DNA from: Conidiobolus incongruus B7586
Taxonomy: Eukaryota; Entomophthoromycota; Entomophthoromycetes; Entomophthorales; Conidiobolaceae
DNA length: 33,128 bases
Direction: 5' to 3'
Assembly (NCBI GenBank): GCA_000697335.1
Contig: JNEM01016854.1
Span: 1 to 33,128 of the forward strand
Every line of letters begins with the position of its first letter. The stretch's first letter is position 1. This document shows, piece after piece, positions 32,357 to 33,128 of the stretch. Under the pieces are notes generated by a model that was given only the letters and a program-made list of their open reading frames with translations, was not told the origin of the DNA and made no database searches. The translations under genes were made by a program, and so were the position numbers.

Positions 32357-33128
32357 CACAGCCTATTTTAAAATCTAATGAATATTATTACTTTGTAATT
32401 TATATAATGGGAATTTTTTATAATTGAAAAAAATAAATATTTTAATATAAAATATAAAAATAAATATATAGAATTAATATTTTTTTATTTCTAATAACTT
32501 TTTACCATATTTTTAACAAAGTTTTAATACCTAAAAAATAGTTCTTTTTATTAAAGATTGAAATTTGATGTTTCACAAACAAATTAAATTTTTTTGCAAA
32601 AATTTTTTTATATAATAGTTTTTTAATTATTTAAAATCATTATAATTATATAAGTTATAATCTAAAGAAAATACTAGATATAGTAATTTTTTCTAGTTAT
32701 TTTTAATTAAGAAGTTTTTTATAATTTTAACTTTATGTATTTTATAATTATCTTGTAAAATAATAGGTTTTCTTAAATTATATTAAGAATATCAATTAAA
32801 AATAGTTTTATTTAAAAAAGCAATATAAAATTTACTATTAATTAATTTCCTTTTAAAAAATAAATAAAAATAACATATATTATCATAATCAACTATAATA
32901 ATTAATATTTATTTATTATTAAAGTATTTATTTAAAGGAATCTATAAAAAAGGTGGATTTAACTTAATCTAATAACTTGATTTATATTTTAGTAAAGGAT
33001 AATATTAAAGAATATAAGATTTATCAATTATAATGATTTGCTATAAAAACTTTAGTTTTTAACTATATCTTAATAAATCTTATTTAATAATAGCTATTCT
33101 AACTTTTTTAATTTATAATTATATTATA
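32357..33128 (-). mobile_element. Remnant of a third Tc1-like transposon, different family, cut by window end
   Basis: Read on the minus strand, about 32790-32620 encodes a worn Tc1-type catalytic block: KPIILQDNYKIHKVKIIKNFL, with Asp at 32750-32752. After a short gap comes LVFSLDYNLYN, where SPDLNPIEN is usual. The upstream minus-strand text, toward 33128, also reads as broken protein with stops. A candidate left end, CACAGCCTATTTTAAAAT (32357-32374), resembles the start of the ends of copies 1 and 2, but no TA flanks it, so the boundary is tentative. The interior does not align with copies 1 and 2. The right end is outside the window. Confidence 0.6.

Noticed and set aside
1-33128. CRISPR array, rRNA genes, LTR elements or a biosynthetic cluster
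   Set aside because: No regularly spaced repeats, rRNA-like conserved blocks, paired long direct repeats with polymerase motifs, or clustered pathway genes were seen.

Overview
The window looks like nuclear DNA of a very AT-rich, intron-containing fungus. The housekeeping genes are fungal in type (Ptc7-like phosphatase, Ipp1-like pyrophosphatase, Zrc1/Cot1-like zinc transporter, a Cdc73-like protein). The introns are short (49-106 bp) with GTAAG/GTAAT donors. A rhodopsin-type seven-helix receptor and an F-box/LRR protein sit among them. Receptors of this type are known to be expanded in Conidiobolus-like entomophthoralean fungi, so I infer a zoopagomycete of that kind. This is an inference from gene content and composition, not an identification.

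Layout: 20-3668 holds two Tc1-like DNA transposons in tandem, both decayed. 3671-8520 is AT-rich non-coding DNA ending in a G-rich island and the promoter of the phosphatase gene (8521-9784, +, one intron). After about 4 kb without genes come the pyrophosphatase gene (13843-15168, -, eight exons) and, after 3.4 kb, the zinc transporter gene (18590-19996, -, three exons). A decayed tRNA-Gln copy lies at 22220-22291, then an intronless receptor gene (23352-24305, -). A GC-richer relic with broken reading potential lies at about 24575-25010. A tRNA-Gln(CUG) gene (28606-28677, +) ends 40 bp from the stop codon of a convergent F-box/LRR gene (28718-30013, -). A Cdc73-like gene (31020-32102, +) is divergent from it. 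The window ends inside a third Tc1-like remnant of another family.

The genes do not form one pathway. They are scattered housekeeping and sensory genes separated by long AT-rich spacers. Coding exons are visibly GC-richer than spacers. The strongest recurrent signal outside the genes is decay of repeated sequences toward A and T. Transposase stops fall where tryptophan or glutamine is expected, the first catalytic aspartate is AAT (Asn) in both transposon copies, and a tRNA-Gln copy has lost much of its G and C. This suggests, without proving, a repeat-directed C-to-T process. I found no convincing new multi-gene system, CRISPR array or secondary-metabolite cluster.
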